From Chloroflexi bacterium UBA2235 (GTDB taxonomy: Bacteria > Chloroflexota > UBA11872 > UBA12225): a stretch of 8,650 nt of DNA. The translations under genes were made by a program, and so were the position numbers. The notes beneath the pieces are model-generated. The model had not been told where the DNA came from. It made no database searches and saw only the letters and a list, made by a program, of their open reading frames with translations. Positions 7,049-8,650 of the stretch are shown here, piece by piece; positions within the stretch are counted from its first letter, which is position 1; each line of letters opens with the position of its first letter. The stretch spans positions 7,959-16,608 of the forward strand of contig DDYL01000012.1 of assembly GCA_002347925.1 (NCBI GenBank). The letters run 5' to 3'.

Positions 7049-7085
7049 CATGGACCCCGCCACCGTGAGGTGTGCGGGGTCCGTG
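7049..7085. terminator. GC-rich hairpin between convergent genes, probable bidirectional terminator
   Basis: GGACCCCGC (7052-7060) pairs with GCGGGGTCC (7074-7082). The stem continues inward through CACC/GGTG around a GTGA loop with one bulged T, and outward through CAT/GTG with a G-T pair. That makes about 16 pairs, by far the strongest hairpin I saw. It begins 29 bases after the oxidoreductase stop and lies about 45 bases beyond the stop of the opposing gene. A true T-run is missing; the minus side is followed by GGCTTTCT, the plus side by no T-run. It may stop transcripts imperfectly or protect 3' ends. Confidence 0.6.
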
Positions 7086-7129
7086 CATCCCTGGTGCGCT
7101 GATTGGTCAGGTAGAGACCATCGCGCTTG

Positions 7130-7453
7130 TCATGCGTCTCCATTGTGTTCTGGAGGTAGCGGACGTGTGGCCTCCTGACGGGACGCGTGCCCACGTGCGG
7201 TTCGAATAATGTCGCTGAACAGTGTTCGCGCCTCCATCGTGAAGTGCTCGCCATCCAGGCGGTTCTCAAGTGTGGCGAGGGCCGACGGGTCGTCGATTAG
7301 CGTGGCCAACCGGCCAATCAGGTACCCCGCAAATCGCGCGTGGACTCGCCACGCCACGGGTCGGGGCTGGTCTTCGTCAAGCAGGACCACCCAGTCTTTG
7401 GTGACACCGCCCTGCTGGCGAACGAGTGGTGCAGGAAGCCTCGAGATACGCAT
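7130..7453 (-). CDS. Small protein of unknown function
   Basis: I do not recognise this family. The 107-residue product begins MRISRLPAPLVRQQ and is soluble in character, with no signal or membrane helix. It shows a strand-like stretch (TKDWVVLLDEDQPRP), then VAWRVHARFAGYLIGRLATLIDD, then a probable amphipathic helix (FTMEARTLFSDIIRTARGHA) and a polar tail. The residue mix is natural protein rather than the arginine- or serine-heavy look of the overlapping frames on the other strand. Start: the frame is open to a GTG at 7507, which would add MHHAPVAAVSKPGDDDGL; I prefer the ATG at 7453, although its ribosome site (GGAG at a long distance) is weak. It lies downstream of the membrane protein gene on the same strand with about 215 bases between them, so joint transcription is possible but not shown. 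Confidence 0.65.
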   Translation of the reverse strand: MRISRLPAPLVRQQGGVTKDWVVLLDEDQPRPVAWRVHARFAGYLIGRLATLIDDPSALATLENRLDGEHFTMEARTLFSDIIRTARGHASRQEATRPLPPEHNGDA

Positions 7454-7668
7454 CAGTCCGTCGTCGTCTCCGGGTTTGGAAACGGCGGCAACCGGGGCGT
7501 GATGCACCGCATGACGGAATGAGGCGGCTTGCGAGTTCGCTCACTGGAAACTTGATTGGACTCTTTGGCCTCACGCCAAGCTTGCGGTTGCGATGGCAAT
7601 GGCCCCATTCGGACTGCGAGGTGGGCTCAGGCTGGCGCACTGTCCAACACGGCCCCGGGAGGCCTTCT
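7454..7668. other. Intergenic region upstream of the small unknown gene
   Basis: About 215 bases (160 if the small gene starts at the GTG at 7507) separate two minus-strand genes. A short GGCC-type inverted repeat at 7651-7664 lies just after the membrane protein stop, but its stem is only 4 bases. I see no clear promoter, RNA gene or T-run terminator. It probably holds the promoter of the small gene. Confidence 0.3.
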
Positions 7669-8637
7669 TTACGGTCCCGGAATCGGCTGCCAAGCCAAGC
7701 TGCGTGCCTGCTGAGTAAGGAGGCCGGTGGCATCAATCAGGAACCATCGTAACGCCCATTCAGCGTCCTTGACCTGAAAGACCAAGGCGACTAGCGGTGT
7801 GAGTTCCAGGGTGCTGTTGACACTCAGGCGAAGTGGGCGCGTATGCCAACCGTCGGTCAGCACGATCACCCGTCCTCGGTTATCCAGACGCCACCCAAGC
7901 AGCGACAGGCGCGCATCAGTAAGTACGTTGCTGACGAAGCCCGCGACATCGGGGACCGTATATCCGGCCTCAGGGATCCCTCCGGAATAGGCAGCGACAA
8001 CGACCCCGTTCGAATCGAACATCGCTGCGAAATCCTTCGCGTTCCGTTTGTCGAGCACCGACCGGGTACGCACAAGCGTAGAAATCAGTCGAGCATCCGG
8101 CGGTGTGGCGCCAGGGGCAGGGGTTGCGATGGTGATAACGGGTTTTGCGGGGCGATCGGGAATGGTCTGCTGCTCCCAGACGGTTAGCGCGCCAAGAAGA
8201 AGAACGACCGCCAGAAGGGTGATTACCCGCCGCCAGTAGGCAAGAACTCCTACCGGACTGTTTGCGTCGCCGGTGTCGCCAAGCGGCTCGCCGATCATCA
8301 ACCCTGGCATGCTGATTTCGGGGGCCCCAACGTCAGGGAAACTGCCGGAACGCGTTCCGTGAGGGTGGGTTTCTGCGGGGCCGTTGCCGCCTTCATCACG
8401 TCGGTCGGACAGCCCTGCGGTCGGGTCGCGCTCCTCGGTCAGTTCCGGCGGGGCAGTCAGCTTGCCAATCTCAGGTGTGTTTTGGGGTACATGTGCAAGG
8501 ACTGGTTGCTCCGGCGTCACCGCGTCAGCGGAGGTCCGGTCATCCTTCCGATTGACCTGTTCGTCATCAACGCGTTCGGTCACCGGCACCCAGCTTCTGC
8601 GTGAACCACGCCATTCATTCGTTGCTGATGTTGCCAT
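7669..8637 (-). CDS. Bitopic membrane protein with hydrophilic N-terminus and unknown outer domain
   Basis: I do not recognise a named family. The 322-residue protein has a charged, proline-rich and probably disordered N-terminus (1-130). A single transmembrane helix follows at about 138-154 (VITLLAVVLLLGALTVW), preceded by the basic YWRR, which predicts the N-terminus inside. A short Pro/Ala/Thr linker (162-180) leads to an outer domain of about 140 residues. That domain starts with a helix (DARLISTLVRTRSVLDKRNA) and goes on with KDFAAMFDSNGVVVAAY, a GWRLDNRGRVIVLTDGWHTR hairpin and KDAEWALRWFLIDATG near the end. The helix followed by strands, with the W-x-L-R/W-F-L-I-D pattern, resembles NTF2/SnoaL-like folds; this is a guess. 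Start: the ATG at 8637 is the first good codon inside the window. The frame stays open to a TTG at the very edge (8649), so the real start could lie outside. No ribosome site is convincing. Confidence 0.8.
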   Translation of the reverse strand: MATSATNEWRGSRRSWVPVTERVDDEQVNRKDDRTSADAVTPEQPVLAHVPQNTPEIGKLTAPPELTEERDPTAGLSDRRDEGGNGPAETHPHGTRSGSFPDVGAPEISMPGLMIGEPLGDTGDANSPVGVLAYWRRVITLLAVVLLLGALTVWEQQTIPDRPAKPVITIATPAPGATPPDARLISTLVRTRSVLDKRNAKDFAAMFDSNGVVVAAYSGGIPEAGYTVPDVAGFVSNVLTDARLSLLGWRLDNRGRVIVLTDGWHTRPLRLSVNSTLELTPLVALVFQVKDAEWALRWFLIDATGLLTQQARSLAWQPIPGP

Positions 8638-8650
8638 AAGGCGCCGCAAT

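Noticed and set aside
7340..7522. Plus-strand frames opposite the small unknown gene.
   Set aside because: The minus-strand frame has a more protein-like composition with amphipathic segments; the plus-strand frames have no supporting signal.

Overview
The window is GC-rich and densely coded, with frequent GTG and possible TTG starts. The C-terminal repeats of the protein at 639-2414 (FGFP/LGYP, then WFQRGRLEY/YFQRARLEY, then YEVQISLLGD/REVQLGLIGD) are a pattern I associate with exported proteins of Chloroflexota, especially Thermomicrobia. Together with the LysM and Asp-box proteins this suggests a thermomicrobial or related Chloroflexota genome. This placement is an inference from protein style, not from a marker gene. 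I see no rRNA, tRNA, CRISPR array, insertion sequence or prophage.

Left part, minus strand (1-3094): the N-terminal third of pyruvate kinase runs off the left edge. Upstream of it lie two envelope-type genes overlapping by 4 bases (GTGA): a membrane-anchored LysM protein (2411-3094), then a membrane-anchored Asp-box beta-propeller protein with two C-terminal repeats (639-2414). The overlap suggests translational coupling.

Centre (3234-7019): a metabolic cluster. A glycerate 2-kinase of the DUF4147/MOFRL type is on the minus strand. It diverges from two plus-strand genes: a TIM-barrel sugar isomerase/epimerase of the IolE/xylose-isomerase-like superfamily and a Gfo/Idh/MocA NAD(P)-dependent oxidoreductase. 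The short divergent region holds a near-perfect 23-bp inverted repeat, a good operator candidate. The likely logic is oxidation and isomerisation of a sugar, polyol or sugar acid. Glycerate would be phosphorylated to 2-phosphoglycerate and could pass, through enolase elsewhere, to the nearby pyruvate kinase. The actual substrate cannot be read from the sequence.

Right part (7020-8650): a strong GC-rich hairpin sits between the convergent oxidoreductase and a minus-strand pair. That pair is an unrecognised protein of about 107 residues and a bitopic membrane protein with a long hydrophilic N-terminus. Neither has a function I can name.

I found no convincing novel defence or mobile system. The most interesting items are the operator-like palindrome, the coupled LysM/propeller pair and the uncharacterised membrane-protein pair.
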